NCBI GenBank assembly: GCA_026225945.1 | Contig: JAMJFZ010001815.1 | Coordinates: 17,739,001-17,803,000 of the forward strand | Length of the DNA stretch: 64,000 bases | Source: Cricetomys ansorgei | Lineage: Eukaryota > Chordata > Mammalia > Rodentia > Nesomyidae | Reading direction: 5' to 3' | Part shown: positions 63,347 to 64,000 of the stretch, piece by piece | Position numbering within the stretch: position 1 is the stretch's first letter | How the letters are laid out: every line of letters starts with the position of its first letter | Notes under the pieces: generated by a model | Told to the model about the DNA's origin: nothing | The model's input: the letters and a program-made list of their open reading frames with translations, nothing else | Database searches by the model: none | Made by a program: the position numbers and the translations under genes

Positions 63347-63783
63347 AGCGGAATTGTTGTTTGAGTATTTCCTTTGATTTATTCTAAGGTGCTGCTGTGT
63401 TGATGTGGCAAGTTCCCTGAAAAACCCTTTCCTGGCTTTCTAGAGCCGCTTGACCAGGTCCATGTTTGCTTGTGTAGTTCTCTGCATCCACTTACTTTTC
63501 CTCTGTCTGCTATCCACTTCTACTCACTGAATGTCCTTCTCCGGGGCCACATCAGTATCATTATTCTAATATTATTCTTCAATTAAATTGGGTAATGTTG
63601 AGAAAGCGCAAACAGAAATAATGAAATGATGTTAAAAGCTAAGAGCTTTGACCAAAAAAAGGACACCTATATTTATTTAAAAGAATATTTTCTTAGCCAG
63701 TAAGCTTAATGTCTTAAAATTTTTAAAATTACTAAAGGGGGTAGATTCTTTAATATTCCTGGATGATGACAAAACACGTAGCT

Positions 63784-63966
63784 GAGGGGCTGTGGCAATG
63801 ACTCAACTGTTACCAGTACTTATTGCTCTTACATAAGATTCAGGTTCAGAATGCTGGCTAAAGCATTCTGACAATCCAATTCCAAGGGGTCTGATGCCCC
63901 CCTTCTGACCTCTTTGGGCACTAATCTCACATGTGGAGTGGAGTGCATGCATACAAGCAAAACTCA
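63784..63966 (+). mobile_element. B2 SINE, diverged, plus strand
   Basis: ggggctgtggcaatgactca, actgttaccagtacttattg, ctcttacataagattcaggt, ggtctgatgccccccttctg, acctctttgggcactaatct. It carries an internal 9-bp inverted repeat cagaatgct/agcattctg (63847-63870). Confidence 0.8.
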
Positions 63967-64000
63967 CTATATATGTGTATATATATATATAATATATATA
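63967..64000. repeat. TA microsatellite at window edge
   Basis: TA-rich run at the end of the preceding B2, cut by the window boundary. Confidence 0.85.

Larger units (their letters stand above)
57896..64000 (+). other. 5' part of the ADGRB3 intron after exon f
   Basis: Begins with gtaagt and continues past the window end. It contains SINE copies, a MaLR LTR relic and a TA repeat at the edge. No exon with the remaining GPS cysteines is visible. Tracts 57900-59890, 60060-60500, 60990-61740 and 62260-63150 show nothing recognisable apart from one perfect palindrome at 62770-62795. Confidence 0.8.

Noticed and set aside
1..64000. Bacterial-type systems, CRISPR arrays, operons, tRNA or rRNA genes
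   Set aside because: Nothing of the kind is visible. tRNA-like box motifs occur only within B2/B3 SINEs.

Overview
The window is rodent genomic DNA. It is AT-rich and contains no dense or overlapping genes. Instead it has short, correctly spliced exons set in long introns full of muroid-type SINEs (B1, B2, B3, B4), LINE-1 fragments and dinucleotide repeats. B1 together with B2 points to a muroid rodent (mouse, rat, hamster, vole or gerbil group). I cannot name the species from this alone.

The only protein-coding gene I can support is on the + strand and runs across the whole window. It is ADGRB3 (BAI3), an adhesion G-protein-coupled receptor of neurons and synapses. Six consecutive internal exons are visible at 3126-3194, 6158-6266, 31549-31698, 32535-32610, 43171-43273 and 57852-57895 (69, 109, 150, 76, 103 and 44 nt). 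All have AG acceptors and GT donors, and their phases join into one open frame of 183 codons plus 2 nt. The encoded segment is most of the extracellular GAIN domain, up to the start of the GPS motif. The CUB, thrombospondin and hormone-receptor domains must lie upstream of the window. The rest of the GPS, the seven-helix domain and the cytoplasmic tail must lie downstream.

The rest is intron. From left to right: 1-3125 end of an upstream intron; 3195-6157 intron of 2963 nt; 6267-31548 intron of 25282 nt, with many SINEs, a 126-nt pure pyrimidine tract, a composite repeat and a long inverted repeat; 31699-32534 a compact 836-nt intron with no repeats; 32611-43170 intron of 10560 nt, with a second composite repeat copy in opposite orientation and an L1 fragment split by a B1; 43274-57851 intron of 14578 nt, with another L1 3' end and a 40-bp minisatellite; 57896-64000 start of the next intron, with a MaLR LTR relic.

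I found no RNA gene, CRISPR, complete autonomous transposon or second protein gene. The other open reading frames are chance frames or run through SINEs, microsatellites and purine-rich repeats. The observations most worth a second look are a 42-nt inverted repeat at 25525-25672, a pair of related composite repeats of about 650-850 bp with SINE-like modules, and a B1 subfamily signature shared by several copies.
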